From Rhodovastum atsumiense (GTDB lineage Bacteria; Pseudomonadota; Alphaproteobacteria; Acetobacterales; Acetobacteraceae): a DNA stretch of 64,000 nucleotides. Location of the stretch: NCBI RefSeq assembly GCF_937425535.1, contig NZ_OW485601.1, positions 2,444,501 to 2,508,500 on the forward strand, written 5' to 3'. The notes under the pieces were generated by a model. It ran no database searches and was not told the DNA's origin. It worked only from the letters and a program-made list of their open reading frames with translations. Position 1 is the first letter of the stretch. Each line of letters starts with the position of its first letter. Positions 1-7,806 of the stretch are shown here, piece by piece. Position numbers and translations under genes: made by a program.

Positions 1-773
1 CTGTCCTCCAGCCCCACCCGCACATTGCCACCGAGGATGCCGGCCATGGTGGTGAAGGCCATCTGGTGGCGGCCGGCGGCGAGCACCGACCACACGTAGT
101 CCCGGCCGAACAGGCGGTCGGCGGTCTCGCGCATGAACAGCAGGTTGCGCGGATCGGCGCCAATGCCGCCGAGAATGCCGAAGATGCTCTGCACGAACAG
201 CGGTGGTTCCACCACCTTGCGGTCGAGCATGTGGGCCAGGTTGTAGAGGTGGCCGATGTCGTAGCATTCGAATTCAAAGCGGGTGCCATGGCCGTGGCCC
301 ATGAGCCCCACGATGCGAGCGATATCCTTGAAGGTATTGCGGAAGATGAAATCTTCCGTGCGGGTGAGGTACTCCTTCTCCCAGCCATGCTTCCATTCGC
401 TGATGCGGGCGGCGGCCGGGGAGATGTTGAAGTTCATGCTGCCCATGTTGAGGCTGCACATCTCCGGGCTCGCCTGCAGCGGGGCGGCGAGGCGTTCCTC
501 CACGGTCATGCCGAGGCCGCCGCCGGTGGTGATGTTCACCACCGCGTCGGTGTTCTGCTTGATGATGGGCAGGAAGCGCATGAACACGGCGGGATCGGGC
601 GTGGGCTCGCCGGTTTCGGGGTCGCGCGCATGCAGGTGGAGGATGGCGGCGCCTGCTTCGGCGGCGGCGATGGAGTGGGCGGCGATATCCTCGGGGGTGA
701 TCGGCAGGTGGGGGGACATGCTCGGGGTGTGGATGGCCCCGGTGACGGCACAGGAAATGATGACCTTGGACAT
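1..773 (-). CDS. 3-keto-5-aminohexanoate cleavage enzyme-like protein (BKACE/DUF849), 3' truncated by window edge
   Basis: The frame runs from an ATG at 773 off the left edge of the window, giving 257 visible residues; family members are about 270-310 aa. The N-terminus MSKVIISCAVTGAIHTPSMS followed by HLHARD (His46 and His48) is typical of the zinc-dependent beta-keto acid cleavage family, in which the two histidines bind Zn. These enzymes condense a beta-keto acid with acetyl-CoA, giving acetoacetate and a new acyl-CoA; the founding member acts in lysine fermentation. The true substrate cannot be told from sequence. It is transcribed away from the tRNA gene and has no visible partner in the window. 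Family assignment is firm, substrate is not. Confidence 0.85.
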   Translation of the reverse strand, partial: MSKVIISCAVTGAIHTPSMSPHLPITPEDIAAHSIAAAEAGAAILHLHARDPETGEPTPDPAVFMRFLPIIKQNTDAVVNITTGGGLGMTVEERLAAPLQASPEMCSLNMGSMNFNISPAAARISEWKHGWEKEYLTRTEDFIFRNTFKDIARIVGLMGHGHGTRFEFECYDIGHLYNLAHMLDRKVVEPPLFVQSIFGILGGIGADPRNLLFMRETADRLFGRDYVWSVLAAGRHQMAFTTMAGILGGNVRVGLED

Positions 774-952
774 GTTGTTTTCTCCCCGGTTGCTTGCTTG
801 TGGGGGCAACTCTGCACGGGGAGAGGCGGCAGGCCAAGCGGGTGAGGGAACAAATCCAATGCGGGCAGGGAATGGACGGGTGGGGCGCCGGCACGTCGTG
901 GCGCGGGATGGGCTGACGCGCGGGACGGGTTCGGCTATATGAGGTCTCGGCT

Positions 953-1029
953 GTCCCCGTAGCTCAGCCGGATAGAGCACAGGATTCCTAATCCTGGGGC
1001 CGTGGGTTCGAATCCCGCCGGGGACACCA
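953..1029 (+). tRNA. tRNA-Arg (anticodon CCT)
   Basis: A 77-nt cloverleaf with encoded CCA. The acceptor arms GTCCCCG (953-959) and CGGGGAC (1019-1025) pair, with discriminator A1026 and CCA at 1027-1029. The T-arm GGGTTCGAATCCC is present. The anticodon stem CAGGA/TCCTG closes the loop TTCCTAA, placing CCT at 987-989, which reads AGG. Minor tRNA-Arg genes are frequent integration sites for mobile islands, and AT-rich DNA follows a few hundred bases downstream. Confidence 0.97.
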
Positions 1030-1527
1030 ATCACCAGGTCCAGGTGCGGCATGCTGTGTTGCCTGGACCGCGCCGGGGGATGCAACCACAAGTTACCGGA
1101 TCGCGCGTATCCGGTGCTTCGCTCTTCCATGCCGCCACGAAGCAGTCGCAGTCCCGCAAGGGCATCATCTAAAACTTTACATTGCAGCCTGGGTTTTTCG
1201 GGATGCCGCTGTGCGTCTCGCGGCAGGCCAGGTCAGTCCTGGTGGTGCATCTGCGCAGATCGCAGGAGAACCGGAACCTGGGATGCTGTTGACCGACTTT
1301 CGGTCGGAACTGTGAAGTGATCGTTCAATCAACAGATCAACCGATCTGCGTGACTCCGGGCCTTGGATGTTCTTTTGTACGTTTATTTATAACATCGAAT
1401 CACATTCGATAACGAAAATCTGCATTTACAACGCATCATATCCAATGAAATAGATATGCATATCTCTGGATGTTGCGTTGATTTACTTATTTTCCCCAAA
1501 GTGATGGGCTTCGATTCGAGGTCAAGG
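1030..1527. other. non-coding, partly AT-rich stretch between tRNA-Arg and the rSAM gene
   Basis: No convincing gene is seen. Two small inverted repeats are visible: CCGAC/GTCGG at 1293-1307 and CAGATC/GATCTG at 1333-1348. From about 1320 to 1500 the base composition drops sharply below the GC-rich surroundings, suggesting acquired DNA or a promoter zone for the radical-SAM gene. I found no second copy of the tRNA 3' end nearby that would mark an attachment site. Confidence 0.5.
1452..1465. promoter_or_regulatory. perfect palindrome AGATATGCATATCT upstream of rSAM gene
   Basis: This 14-bp perfect palindrome in an AT-rich context lies about 62 bp ahead of the preferred start of the radical-SAM gene. 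It could be an operator. No cognate regulator is visible nearby, so this is inference only. Confidence 0.3.
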
Positions 1528-2625
1528 ATGTCAGAGGCTGCTGACGCCTGGGCGAAGGCCTTGGAAAACATGATCACCTGGAAGGAGCGCCAGCGTGCAG
1601 AGCATCCGCTGACCTACCTGTTCTGGGAATCGACGCTCCGTTGCAACCTGTTCTGCCGGCATTGCGGCAGCGATTGCCTGCGCGACGATTCCACCGCCGA
1701 CCGCGAACTGGCGGGTGAGGTCATCTGCGCGGAACTGGATGCGATCGCCAGGGAGTACGATCCCGGGGGCATCACCTTCGCCATCATCGGCGGCGAGCCG
1801 CTGGTGCGCCGGGACATCGATGCGGTGGGCGCGCATGCTGCCGCGCTCGGCTACAACTGGGGCATCACCACCAATGCCATGCTGCTGGACGAGAAGCGGC
1901 TGGCGTCGCTCAAGGCGGCCGGCCTGACAAGCATCGCGGTCAGCCTCGACGGGCTGGCGGCGCAGCACGATGCGTTGCGCCGCCGTCCAGGGGCGTTCCT
2001 GCGGGTCAGCGACGCCCTGCGCCGGTTGGTGGCCGATCCGTTCTGGCGTGCCTTCGACGTGATCTGCTGTGTCAGCCGGATCAACATCGACCACCTGGGG
2101 CCCTTCGTCGACTACCTGGCCGGGCTCGGCGTGCCGGGCGTGCGGCTGACGCCGGTGTTCTCGCGCGGCCGGGCCGATGCGGAATCCGGGCTGATGCTGT
2201 CGGGCGAGCAGACGCGGCAGTTGCTGGCTTTCGTTGCCACGCAACGCGCGAGCCGCAAGGACATCGACGTGACGCTGTCCGAGGAAGGCTATTGGGGACC
2301 GAACTGGGAATGCCGCATCCGCGAGAGCTTCCACTATTGCGGTTCCGGCATCAACATCGGCTCGATCCTGTATGACGGGCAGGTGACCGGTTGCCCCAGC
2401 GTTTCCCGACGGTTCGTGCAGGGACATTTGCGGGACGCGCCGTTCCTCGGGATCTGGAACAACGCCTTCACCCTGTTTCGCCAGCGCGAGACGGTGGCCC
2501 TACCACGATGCCGGGCCTGCGCCCACTGGGATCTGTGCAAGGGGGGCGGTTGCCACCTGTTCGATCCCGTCGACAGCGACGTGGAGACGTGCAGCCTGCG
2601 GAAAATCGGTGAACTCTGGGAGTAG
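1528..2625 (+). CDS. radical SAM/SPASM peptide maturase-like protein
   Basis: The protein has 365 aa from the ATG at 1528, which has a GAGG-type ribosome site just upstream; in-frame starts at 1456 and 1501 would add an unconserved AT-rich-coded stretch. The radical SAM motif CxxxCxxC is C39-N-L-F-C43-R-H-C46, and the SAM-binding 'GGEP' stretch follows (IIGGEPLVRRD). The C-terminal part carries further Cys residues (271, 289, 328, 331, 337, 342, 355) in an arrangement typical of SPASM domains that hold auxiliary 4Fe-4S clusters. SPASM radical enzymes mostly modify ribosomal peptides or proteins. The gene is followed after 4 nt by a short peptide gene with a leader-like motif, so a RiPP maturase is the best guess. 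The exact modification is unknown. Confidence 0.85.
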   Translation: MSEAADAWAKALENMITWKERQRAEHPLTYLFWESTLRCNLFCRHCGSDCLRDDSTADRELAGEVICAELDAIAREYDPGGITFAIIGGEPLVRRDIDAVGAHAAALGYNWGITTNAMLLDEKRLASLKAAGLTSIAVSLDGLAAQHDALRRRPGAFLRVSDALRRLVADPFWRAFDVICCVSRINIDHLGPFVDYLAGLGVPGVRLTPVFSRGRADAESGLMLSGEQTRQLLAFVATQRASRKDIDVTLSEEGYWGPNWECRIRESFHYCGSGINIGSILYDGQVTGCPSVSRRFVQGHLRDAPFLGIWNNAFTLFRQRETVALPRCRACAHWDLCKGGGCHLFDPVDSDVETCSLRKIGELWE

Positions 2626-2629
2626 AAAT

Positions 2630-2878
2630 ATGGATTCCGACGCCAAACGGCAGTTCCTGCGACGCTGGGCGAACATCGCCGGCGGCGTGGAGACGCCACG
2701 CGCGCTGACGGACCGGGAACTCGATGCCGTGGCGGCAGGCTGGGTCGCCAAACCTCTCTATGGGGTCATTCCCGTTCCCATCAGGCGTCATCCCGTCATC
2801 CCCGTCACGCCGCCTGCGATCCAACCCCTCTATGGCGTTCGTGTCGATCCCATCTCCTTGAATTCCGCAACGCAATAG
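2630..2878 (+). CDS. candidate RiPP precursor peptide with duplicated PLYGV motif
   Basis: An 82-aa peptide begins 4 nt after the radical-SAM stop, with GGGAG 7 nt upstream of the ATG. Residues 26-37 read LTDRELDAVAAG, closely resembling the leader end of many GG-type bacteriocin and Nif11/NHLP-like precursors (LTDEELxxVAGG). The remaining 45 residues form a proline-, valine- and arginine-rich core in which PLYGV occurs twice (residues 42-46 and 66-70). There is no cysteine, so thioether chemistry is unlikely; a C-C or C-O crosslink at tyrosine, or epimerisation, are possibilities. No protease or exporter is seen adjacent. The precursor role is inferred from size, position and leader motif, not from a recognised family. 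Confidence 0.6.
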   Translation: MDSDAKRQFLRRWANIAGGVETPRALTDRELDAVAAGWVAKPLYGVIPVPIRRHPVIPVTPPAIQPLYGVRVDPISLNSATQ

Positions 2879-3025
2879 CGCCGGTTTCCGATTGGCGTGC
2901 CGTCTTCATCCAGGGCGGGATGTTGCGGGCCCGGCGTGGCTTTCGGTTCTTCGTCCGGGGCCGATATGCTATCCGGGCCATGCGCTGCATCTGGCGCGAG
3001 GGCATGGATGGACCGGAACGGCCGC

Positions 3026-3484
3026 ATGAAGATATTCGTTGATATGGACGGTGTTCTTGCCGATTTCGATGCCGGCCACGTGCGGGTGTTCGGCTACCGG
3101 CCTGACAAACTGGCCGACAATGTCGACTGGCAGAAGGTCCGCGCCGTTCCTGGATTTTATCTGAACCTGCCGCCGATGCCGGACATGCGGGAACTCTGGG
3201 CGGCGGTCGCGCCGCATGACCCGATCGTCCTGACCGGTGTCCCGCCTTCGGTGCGGGAGGCGCCCGACAACAAGCGGGCATGGGTCCGGAAATACCTGGG
3301 AAGTCACGTCGAGGTCCGATGCTGCCGGTCGAAGGAGAAATGCCTCCATGCCGCACCGGGCGATATCCTGATCGACGACTGGGAAAAGTACAAGGCTCTC
3401 TGGATCGGCAAGGGAGGGCGCTGGATCACCCATACCAGCGCCAGCACCACCATCCGCGCGTTGCGCACTCTGGGCGTGCTGTAG
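3026..3484 (+). CDS. HAD-superfamily 5'(3')-deoxyribonucleotidase-like phosphatase
   Basis: The protein has 152 aa starting at MKIFVDMDGVLADFD. The DxDGV motif (Asp6 nucleophile, Asp8 acid/base) is the HAD catalytic signature in the form used by NT5C-type nucleotidases. 'LTGVPP' is a plausible motif II and 'DILIDDWEKY' the acidic motif IV that binds Mg2+. The ATG at 3026 is chosen because the catalytic motif starts directly after it; an earlier in-frame start at 2897 would add low-complexity residues. Related proteins dephosphorylate (deoxy)nucleoside monophosphates, but substrate is not shown here. It stands alone between the rSAM unit and the manganese exporter. Confidence 0.8.
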   Translation: MKIFVDMDGVLADFDAGHVRVFGYRPDKLADNVDWQKVRAVPGFYLNLPPMPDMRELWAAVAPHDPIVLTGVPPSVREAPDNKRAWVRKYLGSHVEVRCCRSKEKCLHAAPGDILIDDWEKYKALWIGKGGRWITHTSASTTIRALRTLGVL

Positions 3485-3711
3485 ATCGCGGCCCCGACCG
3501 GCAGCGGCAGGCCGCGGGTGGTATCGGCCGCGACGCCAGCACGAGCTGTCGGGGCTCAACCAAAAATCGAGGCCGCTTGCGGATTGTTCCCGAAATCAAA
3601 AGGTCCTGGCCTGCCATCGGCCGTTTCGGGAGGGACGGTTTCCGCTCATGCCTGCCTCCGCGATAACGACGTATGAAACGTTTTGACCTCGGCGGCGGTG
3701 GCCGCTAGTTC

Positions 3712-3825
3712 TGCCCACGTTGGGGAGTAGCCGCTGCCGGCTGGCAGGGCCGTGTCAACATCCTTGCGCAGTTGCGCATGGCACGGTCGGCGGTCCGAGT
3801 GACCGGATTGGCGAGACCAAACGTT
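3712..3825 (+). promoter_or_regulatory. yybP-ykoY manganese riboswitch
   Basis: The leader of the downstream mntP-like gene carries the hallmark blocks of the yybP-ykoY RNA in order: GGGGAGTAG at 3722-3730, GTCAACA at 3753-3759 and GCGAGACC at 3811-3818. The flanks CGTTGG and CCAAACG can close the P1 helix. This RNA class senses Mn2+ and controls Mn exporters. The aptamer ends about 60 nt before the ATG at 3886, leaving room for an expression platform. Recognised by eye from conserved blocks; covariance scoring was not possible. Confidence 0.8.
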
Positions 3826-3885
3826 CCCGGACGGCCTCGATGCAGGCCATCGCGGGGCGTGTGGATCGCTGGATGGAGACTTCGG

Positions 3886-4449
3886 ATGAGCGCGGCTGCA
3901 ATCGTTGCCCTGGCTTTCAGCATGTCCATGGATTCCTTCGCGGCCGCCCTGGGGAAGGGGGCCGCGCTGAACCGTCCCTGCCTGGCCGAGGCACTCCGCA
4001 CCGGGATGATCTTCGGTGCCGTCGAGGCGATCACGCCCATTCTCGGCTGGACTGCCGGTCTCGTCGCGGCGGCCTGGGTGGCCCGGATCGATCATTGGGC
4101 GGCCTTCATCATCCTCGGCCTGATCGGCGGCCAGATGGTGTTCAAGGCGCTCTGCGGCAAGGATGAAAGCGCGCCGGTGCCCGAGCGGCATTCGCTGGGC
4201 GTGCTGATCCTGACCGCCATCGCCACCAGCCTCGATGCCATGGCGGTCGGCATCACCCTGGCCTTCATCAACGTGGATATCGTCTCGGCCGCCCTGGCGA
4301 TCGGGCTCGCCACCTTCCTGATGGCCACGCTTGGCACGCTCGCGAGCCGCTGGATGGGGCCGGTGTTCGGACGTGCGGCGGAACTGGTCGGTGGCCTGTG
4401 CCTGATCGCCATCGGCACCCGGATCCTGATCGAGCACACGCTCGCCTGA
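3886..4449 (+). CDS. mntP: MntP-type manganese efflux pump
   Basis: A 187-aa, almost wholly hydrophobic protein with six likely membrane helices arranged as two homologous halves. Each half carries the family signature: SMSMDSFAAALGKG with Asp16 and ATSLDAMAVG with Asp117, the acidic residues known to be required for Mn2+ export in MntP. The start at 3886 fits the family length. Control by a manganese riboswitch in the leader fits the function. The gene converges on dmeF, with a shared hairpin between the two stop codons. Confidence 0.93.
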   Translation: MSAAAIVALAFSMSMDSFAAALGKGAALNRPCLAEALRTGMIFGAVEAITPILGWTAGLVAAAWVARIDHWAAFIILGLIGGQMVFKALCGKDESAPVPERHSLGVLILTAIATSLDAMAVGITLAFINVDIVSAALAIGLATFLMATLGTLASRWMGPVFGRAAELVGGLCLIAIGTRILIEHTLA

Positions 4450-4470
4450 GCCGCTCCCGCGGCTTCAGGC
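4444..4470. terminator. bidirectional hairpin between convergent mntP and dmeF
   Basis: Arms GCCTGAGCCGC (4444-4454) and GCGGCTTCAGGC (4459-4470, one bulged T) pair around a TCCC loop. The hairpin overlaps both stop codons of the convergent genes. There is no T-run, so its efficiency as an intrinsic terminator is uncertain. Confidence 0.5.
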
Positions 4471-5748
4471 GGCATCCCGCAGCGGGGCGGCGATCCGGTT
4501 GACCTCGACGGTGACGTGCGAGAGGGCGGGGAAACCGCCCAGACGCTCGCGATAGAAGCCTGGCTCGCGGGGGTGCTGCGTCGCCACCGACAGGATGGCG
4601 CCCAGATGCCCGGGGCCGAGCCGCCACAGATGCAGGTCGGTCACCCGGTCGCCGCTGGCTTCGATCGCCTTCCGGATCCGGGCGGCCGTTTCGTGGTCCG
4701 GGGTCATGTCGAGCAGCACGGCGCCGGCATCGCGCAGCAGGCCCCAGGACCAGATGGCGATCACCGTGGCGCCGACGACGCCCATCATCGGGTCCAGCCA
4801 GATCCAGCCCAGCGTGCGACCGAGCAGCAGGCCAATGATGACCAGCACCGAGACGGCGGCATCGGCCAGGACATGGACGATGGCCGCGCGCAGGTTGTTG
4901 TCGCGGTGCGATGCGGCGTGGGTGTGCTCATGCGCGGCGTGGTCGTGTTCGGCAAAAACGATGTTGTGCTCGCTGGTCCGCCCATCCGCCTCGATCCGGA
5001 CACGGGCGATGAACTCGTGCGGTTCCGGGATATCCCCGGTGCTTTCCAGGTAGGCGCCGCGATCCACCAGGGGGAAGGACTGGCGCCCGCCGTCGGGACG
5101 TTCGGTCGTGATGGCCACGCTCACCGGCCGCGGTGCATTCTCCAGGCAGAGACGGAACCGGGCCGAGATCCCGTCCTCGTGGATCCCAAGCCGCGCCGCC
5201 CCCTGCGCCAGGGCGAGGCGGTGTTCATCTTCATCCGCATGGCCATGGGAATGAGCGTGGCCGTGGTGATGGCCATGAGGGTGGTCGTGTCCGTGGCCGC
5301 CCAGCAGCCATACGCTGGCCACGTTCACCAGCAGGCCGAGCACGGCAATGGCCAGCGCCTCGTCGAAGTCGATCGCCACCGGTGCGATGGCGCGCAGCAC
5401 GGACTCATAGCCGATGAACGCGGCGATCATCGCCAGCACGATGGCGCTGGCGAAGCCGGCGAGGTCGCCGAACTTGCCGGTGCCGAAGCTGAAGCGTGCG
5501 TCGCCGTCCCATCTGCGGGCGTAGCGATAGGCCAGGGCCGCGAGCAGCAGCGCGCCCGCGTGCGTGGCCATGTGCCAGCCATCCGCTTCCAGGGCGATGG
5601 AGCCGAACACCATGCCGCCGACGATTTCGGCGACCATCATGCCGCTGCACAGCGCGATGACCGCCCAGGTCCGGCGTTCCGCCCGGGCGTGGCCGGTGCC
5701 GAGGAAATGGTGGGTGTGGACGAAGGACGCGGTCTCCTGGCCGTTCAT
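4465..5748 (-). CDS. dmeF: DmeF-like cation diffusion facilitator (Ni/Co efflux)
   Basis: A 427-aa member of the CDF family in the inner membrane, expected to export divalent cations in exchange for protons. The N-terminus has HTHHF, and the membrane domain carries the metal-site motifs ALEADGWHMATH and, in the second half, HVLADAAVSV. A long cytoplasmic loop is extremely His-rich (GHGHDHPHGHHHGHAHSHGH), and a further loop has HDHAAHEHTH. These features fit the DmeF subgroup that exports Co2+ and Ni2+. It lies 10 nt downstream of a DmeR/RcnR-type repressor gene and is evidently co-transcribed with it. The start ATG at 5748 matches family N-termini. Confidence 0.92.
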   Translation of the reverse strand: MNGQETASFVHTHHFLGTGHARAERRTWAVIALCSGMMVAEIVGGMVFGSIALEADGWHMATHAGALLLAALAYRYARRWDGDARFSFGTGKFGDLAGFASAIVLAMIAAFIGYESVLRAIAPVAIDFDEALAIAVLGLLVNVASVWLLGGHGHDHPHGHHHGHAHSHGHADEDEHRLALAQGAARLGIHEDGISARFRLCLENAPRPVSVAITTERPDGGRQSFPLVDRGAYLESTGDIPEPHEFIARVRIEADGRTSEHNIVFAEHDHAAHEHTHAASHRDNNLRAAIVHVLADAAVSVLVIIGLLLGRTLGWIWLDPMMGVVGATVIAIWSWGLLRDAGAVLLDMTPDHETAARIRKAIEASGDRVTDLHLWRLGPGHLGAILSVATQHPREPGFYRERLGGFPALSHVTVEVNRIAAPLRDAA

Positions 5749-5758
5749 GGCGACGTCC

Positions 5759-6037
5759 TCATTTCAGATAGGTGCGGATGACGTCGAGCAACTGCCCGAC
5801 GCCATCCGGGTTCAGGGCGTCCGGGTATTTTTCCGGGTCGACCAGATGCACGCGCACGTGGTCCTCGAGCACCTCGGCCATCAGCCCGGCCATGGCGGCG
5901 CGGGTGCTGGCGATGAGGTGCATGACTTTCTCGCAGCCGGCTTCGGATTCCAGGGCGCGCTCGATCGCCTCGACCTGGCCGCGGATGCGGCGCACCCGGG
6001 CGAGCAACTTGGCCTTCTCACGGATCGTGTGGGTCAT
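5759..6037 (-). CDS. dmeR: DmeR/RcnR-family Ni/Co-responsive repressor
   Basis: A 92-aa all-helical CsoR/RcnR/FrmR-family protein. It carries His3, Cys35, His60 and His64 at exactly the positions used by RcnR to bind Ni2+ or Co2+, so it should sense these metals rather than copper or formaldehyde. It is the first gene of a two-gene operon with the exporter dmeF. A GC-tract inverted repeat lies 38-54 bp upstream of its start and is the likely operator, giving autoregulation and derepression when metal binds. Confidence 0.92.
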   Translation of the reverse strand: MTHTIREKAKLLARVRRIRGQVEAIERALESEAGCEKVMHLIASTRAAMAGLMAEVLEDHVRVHLVDPEKYPDALNPDGVGQLLDVIRTYLK

Positions 6038-6074
6038 CGGCCGGTTCCCGCTCCGTCGTCATGGAAAAGGTAGA

Positions 6075-6091
6075 ATAGGGGGCTACCCTAT
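6075..6091 (-). promoter_or_regulatory. DmeR/RcnR-type operator upstream of dmeRF
   Basis: ATAGGG-N5-CCCTAT is a perfect inverted repeat with a G/C tract between AT flanks, the form recognised by RcnR/DmeR tetramers. It lies just upstream of dmeR on the minus strand. Confidence 0.7.
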
Positions 6092-6125
6092 GGCAAGCGT
6101 GTTCCGGCGGCTCCGCGGCGTGCGG

Positions 6126-7580
6126 CTATTGCGGCGGTGAGAACCGGGCCCGCGTGGCGTCCGTGGTCTGGCGACGCTCCAGCACCAGGCGATAGCCGAT
6201 ATAGTATTTGTAGATGTTGCGGACGTAGCGCACGGTTTCCTGGCCGATGCGCCGGGCGGCGATCCGCTCGACATGGTCGAACCAGAGATTGGGGTCCAGC
6301 CCTTCCTGCTCCGCTTCCCGGCGCAGCCGGGCAATCCGGTTCGGCCCGGCGTTGTAACAGGCGAAGGCGAACAGCGTCCGGTTCTGTTCGTCGAAGCTGG
6401 CATCGGAAAGATACACGTCGAGCAACTGGCGCAGGTACTTCGCCCCGGCATGCACGTTCGGGCCGGGCTCGCGGATATCGCCCACCTTCATGGCGGCCCC
6501 CGTGGCCGGCAGCAACTGCATCAGGCCGATCGCGCCGGCGGAACTGCGCAAGGTCTGGTCGAGCTTCGATTCCTGGTAGCCCTGTGCCAGCAGCATCAGC
6601 TCATCGAAGCCGTATTCCGGGGCGTAGCGCTGGAACAGGGCCAGCGTGGCGTTGAATTTCTGCAATTCGGCCGGCGTGGTGGCGGCATGCAGGTGGACCA
6701 CTTCCTGCACGATGGCGCGCTCGCGCGAATAGAGCGAGTCCAGCGAGCCGGAAACGCTCAGAAGAAAGGCATTGAGGACCTCCAGCAGCCGGGGATTGCC
6801 GGGGCGCACCGCGCAGGCCAGGCGCGCATCGGTGCGCAGCACGACCGAAGGATGCGCCATCAGGCCCGGAATGACCCGCTTCCACGCCTCGAACATCCAG
6901 GTTTCGGCGGGGATCGCCGGCAGCAGCCCGGCGGAGAGCATCTCCATCATGTCCTCGGCCTCCAGTGTGGCGGGGAGGTCGAGCAGTACCGCGGGCGCAC
7001 GTCCGGCCGTCTGCAAGCGGTCATTGAGCGCACGCACGCTTTCGTAGGGGGTGGTGCCGGGGCAGGCGGCGATGCGTCGTCCGGACAGGTCCTCGGGCGC
7101 GGCCATCGGCGTCTCGCCGGCCTGAGTGAGCACGATCTCGCGCACGCCGACGCGGGTCGGGATGCTGAAGGCGACCAGCGATTCACGCTCCGGGGTGACG
7201 GTGATCTCGCCGGCGGCGATGTCGCCATGGCCGGCGATCAGGTCGGGGAGCAACCGGTCGCGGGAGACGGGGTGAAGCGAGACGATCAACGTCTTGCGGA
7301 CAGCGGGATAGCGCTCCCGCAGCCAGTCCTCGAGCGCCTCCGCGCCGGTGGCGAGCAGGCCGTGGAAGTTGCCGCGGTCCTCGGTGAACAGGGTGCGGCT
7401 GTACGGCACCAGCAGGCGCAGGTTGCCGCGCTGCAGGACGGCCTCGAAGTCGCGCGTGTCAGGCTGGCTGCCGATGTCCAGATGCGTGACCTGTGGCCTG
7501 GCATGGGCTGCCAGCGGTGCTCCAAGCGGGCCGGCAATGGCGGCAAGCGACGCGATGGTATGGCGACGGGTCAACGGCAC
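6126..7580 (-). CDS. mltF: MltF-like membrane-bound lytic transglycosylase
   Basis: A 484-aa exported protein with a short N-terminal signal containing a twin Arg (LTRRHTIASLAAIAG). Residues about 50-270 form a periplasmic solute-binding (SBP_bac_3) fold, followed by an SLT lysozyme-like domain at about 325-460. The catalytic Glu is E337 in YQESKLDQ, with GAIGLMQLLPATG and ACYNAGPNRI as the further SLT signatures. This two-domain plan is that of MltF, which cleaves murein to 1,6-anhydromuropeptides and may use the binding domain as a peptide-sensing regulator. No lipobox cysteine is visible, so the anchor differs from lipoprotein Mlts. It has no operon partner. Confidence 0.88.
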   Translation of the reverse strand: MPLTRRHTIASLAAIAGPLGAPLAAHARPQVTHLDIGSQPDTRDFEAVLQRGNLRLLVPYSRTLFTEDRGNFHGLLATGAEALEDWLRERYPAVRKTLIVSLHPVSRDRLLPDLIAGHGDIAAGEITVTPERESLVAFSIPTRVGVREIVLTQAGETPMAAPEDLSGRRIAACPGTTPYESVRALNDRLQTAGRAPAVLLDLPATLEAEDMMEMLSAGLLPAIPAETWMFEAWKRVIPGLMAHPSVVLRTDARLACAVRPGNPRLLEVLNAFLLSVSGSLDSLYSRERAIVQEVVHLHAATTPAELQKFNATLALFQRYAPEYGFDELMLLAQGYQESKLDQTLRSSAGAIGLMQLLPATGAAMKVGDIREPGPNVHAGAKYLRQLLDVYLSDASFDEQNRTLFAFACYNAGPNRIARLRREAEQEGLDPNLWFDHVERIAARRIGQETVRYVRNIYKYYIGYRLVLERRQTTDATRARFSPPQ

Positions 7581-7597
7581 GGCGACGATCCCCGGGG

Positions 7598-7617
7598 TTG
7601 AACAGGGCCTTGTTCAA
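7598..7617. repeat. inverted repeat TTGAACA/TGTTCAA upstream of mltF
   Basis: Arms at 7598-7604 and 7611-7617 flank GGGCCT, about 20 bp ahead of the mltF start. A second pair ATGTCA/TGACAT follows at about 7622-7642. The position suggests an operator or promoter element for mltF, but the regulator is unknown. Confidence 0.35.
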
Positions 7618-7806
7618 TTTTATGTCATAATGTTGCTGACATGCATCCGGTCTGAAGCCGAAATCTTCATCCCTTCATACGGTCTTTTGACCGGCACGGG
7701 ACGGGGAAAGGGCGGATCAGGCCCCCGGCATATGGCACGGCGGCGTGCAGTCCGCCGGTCCCGTCCCCATCTGCCCGGCCACAATGATCCGATAAGGGAG
7801 GATGCA

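Noticed and set aside
1051-1320. Possible 89-codon ORF after tRNA-Arg
   Set aside because: No ribosome site, biased composition and no recognisable domain.
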